This document shows, piece after piece, positions 57,135 to 64,000 of a stretch of 64,000 bases of DNA. Below the pieces are notes generated by a model. It was not told where the DNA came from. It saw only the letters and a list, made by a program, of their open reading frames with translations, and ran no database searches. How positions within the stretch are numbered: position 1 is the first letter of the stretch; the number at the start of each line of letters is the position of its first letter. The DNA is from Rubellimicrobium aerolatum (lineage in GTDB: Bacteria > Pseudomonadota > Alphaproteobacteria > Rhodobacterales > Rhodobacteraceae): NCBI RefSeq assembly GCF_017872975.1, contig NZ_JAGGJP010000004.1:1-64000 (forward strand), written 5' to 3'. The translations under genes were made by a program, and so were the position numbers.

Positions 57135-58346
57135 ATGACCGACGCCTACATCTTCGACGCCATCCGCACCCCGCGCGGCAAGGGCAAGCCCGACGGCGCG
57201 CTGCACGAGGTGACGGCGGTGCGCCTGTCGGCCCAGGTGCTCGACGACCTGAGTGACCGCAACGGCCTGCCGCCCGACGCGGTGGAGGACGTGATCTGGG
57301 GCAACGTCACCCAGGTCGGCGAGCAGGGGGGCTGCCTCGCCCGATCCGCCGTCCTCGCCTCGGGACTCGCCGAATCGGTCCCCGGCCTCGCCGTCAACCG
57401 TTTCTGCGCCTCCGGTCTGGAGGCGGTGAACCTCGCCGCCAACCAGATCCGGGGCGGCGCGGGCGAGGCCTACATCGCCGGCGGCGTGGAGATGATGGGA
57501 CGCGTGCCGATGGGCTCGGACGGGGCGGCCATCGCGGTGGACCCGACGCTCGCGCTCGGGACCTACTTCCTGCCGCAGGGCATCGGGGCCGACGTCATCG
57601 CGACGATGCACGGCATCACGCGCGACGAGGCCGACGCCTTCGCCGTCGAGTCCCAGCGCCGCGCCAAGCGGGCCTGGGACGAGGGGCGCTTCGCCCGCTC
57701 GGTCACGCCCGTGCGCGACATCAACGGGCTGACGATCCTCGATCACGACGAATACATGCGCCCCACGACCGACATGCAGGCGCTGGGGGCCTTGGAGCCT
57801 TCGTTCAAGGCGATGGGCGAGGTCATGCCCGGCTTCGACAAGGTGGCGATCCTGCGCTACCCGGAGCTGGAGCGGGTCACCCACATCCACCACGCCGGCA
57901 ACTCCTCCGGGATCGTGGACGGGGCGGCGGGGATGCTGCTGGGATCGAAGGAGTTCGGGGAGCGGCACGGCCTGACGCCACGCGCCCGCATCCGCTCCAC
58001 CGCCAAGGTCGGCTCGGACCCTTCCATCATGCTCACCGGTCCGATGCCCGCGACCGAGAAGGCGCTGCGGGCCGCCGGCCTGACCGCCGCCGACATCGAC
58101 CTGTGGGAGGTCAACGAGGCCTTCGCGGCGGTGGCGCTGCGGGTGATGCAGGCCTTCGACCTCGACCCCGGCGTGGTCAACGTCAACGGCGGCGCGATCG
58201 CCATGGGCCACCCCTTGGGCGCCTCGGGGGCGATCATCCTCGGCATCCTGCTCGACGAGATGGAGCGGCAGGACAAGGCCCTGGGCCTCGCCACGCTCTG
58301 CGTCGCCTCGGGCATGGGCGCCGCCACCATCATCGAGAGAGTGTGA
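57135..58346 (+). CDS. Acetyl-CoA C-acyltransferase (beta-ketothiolase)
   Basis: A 403-residue thiolase, the last step of the beta-oxidation spiral. The nucleophilic Cys is in NRFCASGLEAVN, the catalytic His in AMGHPLGASGA, and the second Cys in LCVASGMGAA (usual CIGGGQG altered). With the FadJ-type enzyme downstream it resembles FadA/FadI. A GGAGG site lies before the ATG. Confidence 0.92.
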   Translation: MTDAYIFDAIRTPRGKGKPDGALHEVTAVRLSAQVLDDLSDRNGLPPDAVEDVIWGNVTQVGEQGGCLARSAVLASGLAESVPGLAVNRFCASGLEAVNLAANQIRGGAGEAYIAGGVEMMGRVPMGSDGAAIAVDPTLALGTYFLPQGIGADVIATMHGITRDEADAFAVESQRRAKRAWDEGRFARSVTPVRDINGLTILDHDEYMRPTTDMQALGALEPSFKAMGEVMPGFDKVAILRYPELERVTHIHHAGNSSGIVDGAAGMLLGSKEFGERHGLTPRARIRSTAKVGSDPSIMLTGPMPATEKALRAAGLTAADIDLWEVNEAFAAVALRVMQAFDLDPGVVNVNGGAIAMGHPLGASGAIILGILLDEMERQDKALGLATLCVASGMGAATIIERV

Positions 58347-58445
58347 CATCCCGCTTTGGACGAGCCGCCGGATCGCATTACACTTCGCTGGAGGGGGACC
58401 GCGGAACCGGCCCCCGCGTCGCCCCTCGGGCGGCTGGGAGGTGCC

Positions 58446-58865
58446 ATGGTGCCTGGCGACAGGACATCGCTGCCCGTGTCGGCGCTCTTCGCGCGATTGG
58501 GCGAGCTGTTCTCGCAGGGCGACGTGGCCGGGATGGCGGCGCTCTGGACCCTGCCCTGCCCCGTGGAGGTCGAGGGCGGCCTCGTCATCCTGCGGAGCCG
58601 CGCCATGCTGGAGGCCGTCCTGTCGATCCGCTGCGCCCAGGCCCGCGTCGCCGGGCTGCGCCGCGCGACGCCCCGCATCGCCGCCATCGAGATGCCGCGC
58701 CGGGGCCGGTTCCGGGTCTGGCTCCGCTGGGAATACGAGTTCCCCGGCGGGCCCCTCGTCGCCGACCGTTTCGGCTCGGTCTACTACCTCGCCCGCACGA
58801 GCCAGGGCGGCCTCACCATCGAGATGATGGACGTGGTCCACGCCCCCGCGCCGCCCGCCCTCTGA
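58446..58865 (+). CDS. Small NTF2/SnoaL-like protein, unknown function
   Basis: A 139-residue protein lying between thiolase and fadJ. LFARLGELFSQGDVAGMAALWTLPCPVEVEG, given in pieces, reads as the helix pair and first strand of a SnoaL-like fold; FRVWLRWEYEF and SVYYLARTS are later strands. I choose the ATG at 58446 because GGGAGG precedes it; a TTG at 58356 would add 30 residues. A role within the operon is not known. Confidence 0.6.
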   Translation: MVPGDRTSLPVSALFARLGELFSQGDVAGMAALWTLPCPVEVEGGLVILRSRAMLEAVLSIRCAQARVAGLRRATPRIAAIEMPRRGRFRVWLRWEYEFPGGPLVADRFGSVYYLARTSQGGLTIEMMDVVHAPAPPAL

Positions 58866-58902
58866 CCCTCCCTTGTCCCCCGCCCCGCAGGAGCCCCGCG
58901 CC

Positions 58903-61107
58903 ATGACCGACTTCTCCATGACCACGGACGACCAGGGCGTCGCGGTGATCGCCTGGGACATGCCTGGCCGGTCGATGAACGTCCTCAACCTCGATTCCCT
59001 GCGCGACCTCGACGCGCTGGTGGAGCGGGCGCTGGGCGATCCGGAGGTGAAGGGGATCGTCGTCACGAGCGGGAAGAAGGACTTCGCCGCCGGCATGGAC
59101 CTCGCGGTGATCGCCGCCATGAAGGAGGGCGCGGGCGACGACCCGGCGCGCGGCGTCTTCGAGGGGGTCATGTCCCTGCACCATGCGCTCCGCCGGATCG
59201 AGAGGGCGGGGATGGACCCGAAGACGCACAAGGGCGGCAAGCCGGTGGCCTGCGCCCTGCCCGGCACGGCGCTGGGCATCGGCTACGAGATCCCGCTGGC
59301 CTGCCACCGCATCGTCGCCGCCGACAACCCCCGCGCCAAGATCGGCCTGCCCGAGATCAAGGTCGGCATCTTCCCCGGCGCGGGCGGCACGACGCGGCTG
59401 GTCCGCAAGCTCGGCGCGATGGGCGCGTCCTCCTACCTCCTCGAAGGCAAGACCCTCGACCCGCAGGCCGCCCTCGCGGCGGGTCTGATCGACGAGGTGG
59501 TGCCGGCGGACCAGCTCCTGTCGCGGGCGAAGGAATGGGTCCTGTCCGCCGTGGGCACCGACCTTTGCAAGCCCTGGGACCGCAAGGACTACAAGATGCC
59601 CGGCGGGGCGCCCTACCACCCGGCGGGCTACATGACCTTCGTCGGCGCCTCGGCGATGGTGAACGCCAAGACCTGGGGCGCCTATCCGAACGCCAAGGCG
59701 CTGCTGTCGGCGGTCTACGAGGGGGCGCTCGTCCCGTTCGACGCCGCCCTGCGGATCGAGGCGCGGTGGTTCACCCACATCCTGATGAATCCCTCCTCCT
59801 CGGCGATGATCCGGTCGCTGTTCATCGACATGCAGGCGCTCGGCAAGGGCGCGCGCCGCCCCGCCGCCCCCGACCAGAGGGTGCGCCGCCTCGGCGTGAT
59901 CGGCGCGGGGATGATGGGCGCGGGGATCGCCCATGTCGCCGCGCAGGCCGGCATCGACGTGGTGCTGATCGACTCGGCCCCCGAGGCCGCCGCCAAGGGC
60001 AAGGCCCATGCCGAAGGGCTGCTGTCCAGGGCCGTCGCCCGCCGCAAGCTCTCGGAGGAGAAGAAGGCCGAGACGCTGGCCCGCATCGCCCCCACGACCG
60101 ACTACGCCGCGCTGTCCGAATGCGACCTGATCGTGGAGGCGGTGTTCGAGGACCCCGCCACCAAGGCCGAGGTCATGGGCCGGGTGCTGGCCCATGTCGG
60201 GCCGGATTGCATCCTCGCCACCAACACCTCGACGCTGCCGATCGCCGAGCTGGCCCGCGCCGCCGACCGGCCCGACCGATTCCTCGGCATCCACTTCTTC
60301 TCGCCCGTGGACCGGATGCAGCTCCTGGAGATCATCCGGGGGCGCGACACCGGCGACCTCGCGGTGGCCAAGGCGCTCGACTTCGCGAAGGCGATCGGCA
60401 AGACGCCCATCGTCGTCAACGACGCCCGCTTCTTCTACGCCAACCGCTGCATCATCCCCTACCTGAACGAAGGCGTCCGCATGGTGGCCGAAGGGGTCAA
60501 ACCCGCGCTGGTCGAGAACGCGGCGCGGCTCCTCGGGATGCCGGTCGGGCCGCTCCAGCTCCTCGACGAGATCAGCCTGGAACTCGCCCTCCGCATCGCG
60601 GAGGCGACCCGCGCCGCGCTGGGCGACGCCTACCCCGACGACGACGTGGACCGCGTGCTGTTCCTGCTGGCCGCCGATGGCCGCCTGGGGCGCAAGGCCC
60701 GCGCGGGCTTCTACGCCTACGACGACAAGGGCGAGCGGCAGGGCCTCTGGCCCGACCTCGCCCGCCTGTTCCCCCCCCGGGAGCCCCAGCCCGCCGTGAC
60801 GGAGGTGCAGGATCGCCTGATGCTGTCGCAGGTGCTGGAGGCGGTGCGCGCCCTGGAGGAGGGCGTGCTCACCGACATCCGCGAGGGCAACGTCGGCGCG
60901 ATCCTGGGCTGGGGCTTCGCGCCCTGGTCCGGGGGCCCCTTCTCCTGGCTCGACATCCAGGGCCTCCCCGAATCCGTCGCGCGGGCCGAGCGGCTCGCCG
61001 CCGCCCACGGCCCCCGCTTCGCGCCGCCGCGCCTGCTGCGCGAGATGGCCGACCGGGGCGAGACGTTCCAGGCGCGCTTCGTCCCGGGCGCGGCGCAGGC
61101 GGCCTAG
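58903..61107 (+). CDS. fadJ: Bifunctional enoyl-CoA hydratase/3-hydroxyacyl-CoA dehydrogenase (FadJ type)
   Basis: A 734-residue multifunctional enzyme. The N-terminal crotonase domain (about 1-300) has ALPGTALGIGYEIPLACHR with the oxyanion region and GIFPGAGGTTRLVR. The dehydrogenase half begins with LGVIGAGMMGAGIAHVAA, has ATNTSTLPIAELA and FLGIHFFSPVDRM, and ends with GILGWGFAPWSGGPFSW in the terminal domain. It performs the hydration and oxidation steps of the spiral. An AGGAG ribosome site precedes the ATG. Confidence 0.93.
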   Translation: MTDFSMTTDDQGVAVIAWDMPGRSMNVLNLDSLRDLDALVERALGDPEVKGIVVTSGKKDFAAGMDLAVIAAMKEGAGDDPARGVFEGVMSLHHALRRIERAGMDPKTHKGGKPVACALPGTALGIGYEIPLACHRIVAADNPRAKIGLPEIKVGIFPGAGGTTRLVRKLGAMGASSYLLEGKTLDPQAALAAGLIDEVVPADQLLSRAKEWVLSAVGTDLCKPWDRKDYKMPGGAPYHPAGYMTFVGASAMVNAKTWGAYPNAKALLSAVYEGALVPFDAALRIEARWFTHILMNPSSSAMIRSLFIDMQALGKGARRPAAPDQRVRRLGVIGAGMMGAGIAHVAAQAGIDVVLIDSAPEAAAKGKAHAEGLLSRAVARRKLSEEKKAETLARIAPTTDYAALSECDLIVEAVFEDPATKAEVMGRVLAHVGPDCILATNTSTLPIAELARAADRPDRFLGIHFFSPVDRMQLLEIIRGRDTGDLAVAKALDFAKAIGKTPIVVNDARFFYANRCIIPYLNEGVRMVAEGVKPALVENAARLLGMPVGPLQLLDEISLELALRIAEATRAALGDAYPDDDVDRVLFLLAADGRLGRKARAGFYAYDDKGERQGLWPDLARLFPPREPQPAVTEVQDRLMLSQVLEAVRALEEGVLTDIREGNVGAILGWGFAPWSGGPFSWLDIQGLPESVARAERLAAAHGPRFAPPRLLREMADRGETFQARFVPGAAQAA

Positions 61108-61146
61108 GGGGGTCGCCCCGCCGAGCCGATTTGTGACGTTTCCATG

Positions 61147-61180
61147 ACAATATTGTTGCGGCTGGCGGATCATCTGCCAG
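61147..61180 (+). promoter_or_regulatory. Dyad elements upstream of the membrane protein gene
   Basis: The 116-bp gap holds an AT-rich palindrome ACAATATTGT (61147-61156) and an imperfect hairpin with arms CTGGC/GCCAG (61162-61180). Either could be an operator or the end of the fadJ transcript; nothing distinguishes them. Confidence 0.3.
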
Positions 61181-61223
61181 ACTGAAGCCAGTTCGCCTGC
61201 CTCTGGACCGAAGGACGCCCTCC

Positions 61224-61964
61224 ATGACGCAACCCGGATTCGCCTCGCATCTTGCCGGCGCGCGCCGGATCGTGTGGGGGGCCAGCGCCGCCGTGATCGC
61301 CGTGGGCGCCATCCATGCCCTGCTCGTGGGATTCGGCGGCCTCGACCCCGACGCCGACGGCATGAAATACCTCGACCTCGACGACGAGCAGACGCTGGTG
61401 AGCTTCTACTCCACCGGCCTCATGCTGCTCGGGTCGCTCGCCGCCCTGGCCCTCGGGCTCGCGGCCCGCGCGGCGGCCCGCTCGGCGGCCAGCGCCCAGG
61501 CGCCCTACTGGCTGCTCCTCGCGGCGATGATGGCCTTCATGGCCCTGGACGAATCCGTGTCCCTGCACGAGCATTCCTCCTATTCGGTCCGCGCGGCGGG
61601 GCTCGCCCCCGACATCTTCGCCTGGGGGTCCTGGGTCGTCATCGGCATCCCGGTCGTGCTCGCCGTCGGGCTGGCCTTCCTGCGCTTCCTCTGGATGCTG
61701 GACCGGGGGACGGCCGCCCGGCTCGTGCTCGCCGGGGCGATCTTCGTCGGCGGCTCGATCGGCATGGAGATCGTCTCCAGCGTCCTGGTCTTCAACGAGG
61801 CCTCCCCCGGCTTCTACCGGATCGCCACCATCTTCGAGGAGGGCGGCGAGATCCTGGGGGTTACGCTGTTCGTCGCCACCCTGCTCGGCCTGCTTCGCGT
61901 CACCGTCCGGGCCAGCCTCCCCGAGGCCGCCGCGCGCGCGCCGCTCGGCCAGCCGGCCGAGTGA
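61224..61964 (+). CDS. Polytopic membrane protein with buried acidic/His motif, unknown function
   Basis: A 246-residue protein with about six hydrophobic segments. At the end of the third, residues 109-116 read DESVSLHE, placing Asp109, Glu110, His115 and Glu116 at a membrane boundary. Later acidic residues sit in GMEIVSS and FEEGGEILG. Such patterns occur in membrane hydrolases and metal-binding transporters, but I do not recognise a family. An AAGGA site precedes the ATG. Confidence 0.6.
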   Translation: MTQPGFASHLAGARRIVWGASAAVIAVGAIHALLVGFGGLDPDADGMKYLDLDDEQTLVSFYSTGLMLLGSLAALALGLAARAAARSAASAQAPYWLLLAAMMAFMALDESVSLHEHSSYSVRAAGLAPDIFAWGSWVVIGIPVVLAVGLAFLRFLWMLDRGTAARLVLAGAIFVGGSIGMEIVSSVLVFNEASPGFYRIATIFEEGGEILGVTLFVATLLGLLRVTVRASLPEAAARAPLGQPAE

Positions 61965-61976
61965 GGCCGGCGCCCT

Positions 61977-62897
61977 CTACGCCACCGCCCGCCGGGGCTC
62001 GCGGGCGGCGATCATCACCCCCGCCGCCGTGACGAGCGCGAGCCCCAGCGTCTCCACCGGGCCCGGCACCTCGCCCCAGATCGCCACCGCCCAGAGCGTC
62101 GCGAAGACGAGGAGCGTGTTCTCCATCACCGAGACCAGCGTGGGGTTGGCGATCTGGTAGCCCCGGATCGACAGGCCCACGCCGACCAGCGACCCCACCG
62201 CCTGCACCAGCGTCACCAGCAGGAACGCCCCCGTCGGCGCGACCCAGCCGCGCGTCAGGAACCCGTCCGTCCCCTCGGCCACCGGCAGCGGATGGAGCGC
62301 GAGCCCGACGCAGCCGACCCCGCCCACCAGCGCCAGCGCCCCGAAGAACGCGCCCAGCAGCGTCAGCGTCCCCTCGCCCGCGCACCAGACCCGCGTGACG
62401 AGGTTCCCCATCCCATAGAGCGCCCCCGCCAGCACCGGCAGCAGCGACCAGGGCGTGACCTCCTCGGCCCGCAGGCCCAGCGCCAGCAGCACCCCCGCGA
62501 AGCCTAGGGCCACCGCCGACAGCCGCCACGCCCCCACCCGCTCCCCGAACAGCAGCACCGAGAACAGCACCACCCAGAGCGGCGCGGTGAAGAGCCCCGC
62601 CACCGCCTGCGCGATCGGCATGATGCCCACCGCGCCGAAGTAGATCACCATGGCCGAGGCATTCAGGCAGGTCCGCAGCAGGACGCGCCCCGGCCGCAGC
62701 GGCCGCAGCCGCGCGCCCATCAGCCACGCCGCCGGTCCCAGCAGCGCCACCGCGACCAGCCCCCGCAGCAGGTGGAACTGCCACAGCCCCCCGGTCTCGG
62801 CGGCCACCCGCATGAAGTTGTCGATGAGCCCGAAGAGCGCCATCGCCCCCACGACCAGCGCCGCCGCCCGCCCGGGCCTGTTCGCCCCCGATTCCAT
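61977..62897 (-). CDS. DMT-family (EamA-like) transporter
   Basis: A 306-residue polytopic membrane protein with the internal duplication of the drug/metabolite transporter superfamily: two sets of five helices. The EamA pattern GLFTAPLWVVLFSVLLFGERVG and, in repeat two, VMENTLLVFATLWAVAIWGE is clear. Start at the ATG read from 62897 with a GGGGGACGGG site. It converges with the preceding gene. The exported solute is not predictable. Confidence 0.85.
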   Translation of the reverse strand: MESGANRPGRAAALVVGAMALFGLIDNFMRVAAETGGLWQFHLLRGLVAVALLGPAAWLMGARLRPLRPGRVLLRTCLNASAMVIYFGAVGIMPIAQAVAGLFTAPLWVVLFSVLLFGERVGAWRLSAVALGFAGVLLALGLRAEEVTPWSLLPVLAGALYGMGNLVTRVWCAGEGTLTLLGAFFGALALVGGVGCVGLALHPLPVAEGTDGFLTRGWVAPTGAFLLVTLVQAVGSLVGVGLSIRGYQIANPTLVSVMENTLLVFATLWAVAIWGEVPGPVETLGLALVTAAGVMIAAREPRRAVA

Positions 62898-63046
62898 GCC
62901 CGTCCCCCGCTGCCCGCCGCGCCTTGCTAGCGGCGCGCGGCGGGCCACGGAAGGCCCTGCCCCACGTTCGCGGAAGGCCCCGCCCCACCTTCCCCTCCCC
63001 GCGCCCGCCGGGTTAGGGTGCGGGCCAGCCCGACTCCCCGAGGATC

Positions 63047-64000
63047 ATGACCGCCCTCTCCCAATACGCCCGCCTGGAAGCCCTCGGCCTCTGGCGGGCC
63101 GACCCCGCCGACCGGGCGCGCGAGGTCGTGGTCTCGTTCGGCGACGCGACGCTGGTGCTGGCCGACGGCTCCGGCCTGCCGCTCGCCCACTGGTCGCTGC
63201 CCGCCGTCGCCCGGCTCAACCCCGGCTCGGTCCCGGCCGTCTTCTCCCCCGACGAGGGCGGCTCCGAGACGCTGGAGATCGACGACGAGATCATGGTCGC
63301 CGCCATCGAGAAGGTGCGCGCCTCGGTCGCCGGGGGCGGCGCGGGCTGGGGGGCGCTGCGGCGGGCCCTGGGCTGGGGCGCGGCGGCGCTGCTCGTCGCG
63401 CTGCTGGTCGGCTGGCTTCCCGGCGCGCTCCGGCGCGAGGCGCTGGCCGTGGTCCCGGACTCCAAGCGGATCGAGATGGGGGCGACGATCCTGGGCCACC
63501 TCCAGCGCCCGCTGGGTGCCGCCTGCCGCGACCCCCTGGGCGCCGAGGCGCTGGCCCGCCTCCACGGCCGGACCCTGGGGACCGGGGGGCAGGCCGTGGT
63601 CCTGCCCCGCGGGCCCGCCACGCCGCTGATGCTGCCGGGCGACATCGCCGTCCTGTCCCGCGCCATGGTCGAGGACGCGCCCGAGCCCGCCGTGGTCGCG
63701 GGCCACCTGCTCGCCGCCCGCGCCGCGCCGGGCGGGACCGATCCCTTCGCCCGCCTCCTCGGCCGGCTCTGGCCCTGGTCGGTGGTGCGCCTGCTGGCGA
63801 CCGGCGGCCTGTCGGCCGCGACGCTCCAGGACTACGCCGCCGACCTCCTCGCCCGGCCCGCCTTGCCGCGCGACGCCGGCGACCTCGCCCCCGCCTTCGC
63901 CCGCGCCGAGGTGCCGCTCGCGCCCTACGCGCTGGCGCTCGACCCCACGGGCGAGAGCGTGGCCGACCTCCTCGCCGCCGATCCCTTCGCGGGGGGCGCG
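63047..64000 (+). CDS. Membrane-anchored protein, 5' part (runs off the window)
   Basis: An open frame of 318 codons with no stop before the window end. The N-terminal soluble part (MTALSQYARLEALGLWRAD; VVVSFGDATLVLADGSGL; ETLEIDDEIMVAAIEKV) is followed by one membrane helix (about 111-128) and a large downstream domain with paired hydrophobic strands. It resembles an uncharacterised Rhodobacteraceae protein family from recall; no function known. A GAGG site precedes the ATG. Confidence 0.6.
   Translation, partial: MTALSQYARLEALGLWRADPADRAREVVVSFGDATLVLADGSGLPLAHWSLPAVARLNPGSVPAVFSPDEGGSETLEIDDEIMVAAIEKVRASVAGGGAGWGALRRALGWGAAALLVALLVGWLPGALRREALAVVPDSKRIEMGATILGHLQRPLGAACRDPLGAEALARLHGRTLGTGGQAVVLPRGPATPLMLPGDIAVLSRAMVEDAPEPAVVAGHLLAARAAPGGTDPFARLLGRLWPWSVVRLLATGGLSAATLQDYAADLLARPALPRDAGDLAPAFARAEVPLAPYALALDPTGESVADLLAADPFAGGA

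Overview
The window is a gene-dense, very GC-rich chromosomal segment from an alphaproteobacterium, most likely a member of the Rhodobacteraceae/Roseobacteraceae lineage. This rests on the mdh-sucC-sucD-sucA-sucB-lpdA order with small proteins before lpdA, the neighbouring dnaG and rpoD genes, a cluster of CcrM-type GANTC sites upstream of rpoD, family-typical unknowns (DUF1737, NnrU, DUF2927, TIGR02186), and short hairpin extragenic repeats of a kind common in that group. There is no rRNA, prophage, insertion sequence or CRISPR array. One tRNA gene is present.

Layout. 1-3.6 kb: universal stress protein, CPBP membrane protease-like protein, small secreted protein, NifU-type Fe-S carrier, tsaB and a RimI-like acetyltransferase. 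3.7-9.3 kb: a nucleoside uptake operon (BMP-type binding protein, ATPase, two permeases) ending in a purine nucleoside phosphorylase, so uptake and phosphorolysis are co-encoded. 9.4-15.3 kb: TauE/SafE exporter with its TIGR02186 partner, a RecD-like helicase, a lipoprotein hydrolase, and small proteins including NnrU and DUF1737 on the minus strand. 15.4-27.6 kb: a TCA-cycle block (mdh, sucCD, sucAB, lpdA). It is interrupted by two small genes of clearly lower GC, one between sucC and sucD and one after sucB.

28.3-33 kb, minus strand: rpoD (with a strong terminator), dnaG and tadA. 33-35 kb: an RluB-like pseudouridine synthase with a ~390-residue Arg/Asp/Pro tail. 35.1-40.9 kb: a module of XpaC-like, TelA, DUF2927 lipoprotein, SPFH-GYF and zinc-ribbon membrane proteins; I read it as an envelope-stress system and as the best candidate for an under-described system here. 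40.9-44.6 kb: PfkB sugar kinase, dtd, argD and argF.

44.6-46.8 kb, minus strand: an ECF sigma factor, a putative anti-sigma factor, a Spy/CpxP-like periplasmic sensor and a four-EF-hand secreted protein. 47-52.4 kb: DUF983, TspO, tRNA-Gly, SRAP, a periplasmic 5'-nucleotidase, DUF952 and pyrD. 52.4-61.1 kb: two hotdog thioesterases, two paralogous MerR regulators, and a beta-oxidation operon (acyl-CoA dehydrogenase, GST, thiolase, small NTF2-like protein, FadJ-type bifunctional enzyme). A 23-bp perfect inverted repeat lies inside the gap after the dehydrogenase. 61.2-64 kb: an unrecognised polytopic membrane protein, a DMT-family transporter and an unidentified membrane protein that runs off the end of the window.

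Functional assignments come from reading motifs by eye; no database searches were run. Long open frames antisense to real genes are ignored as GC artefacts.
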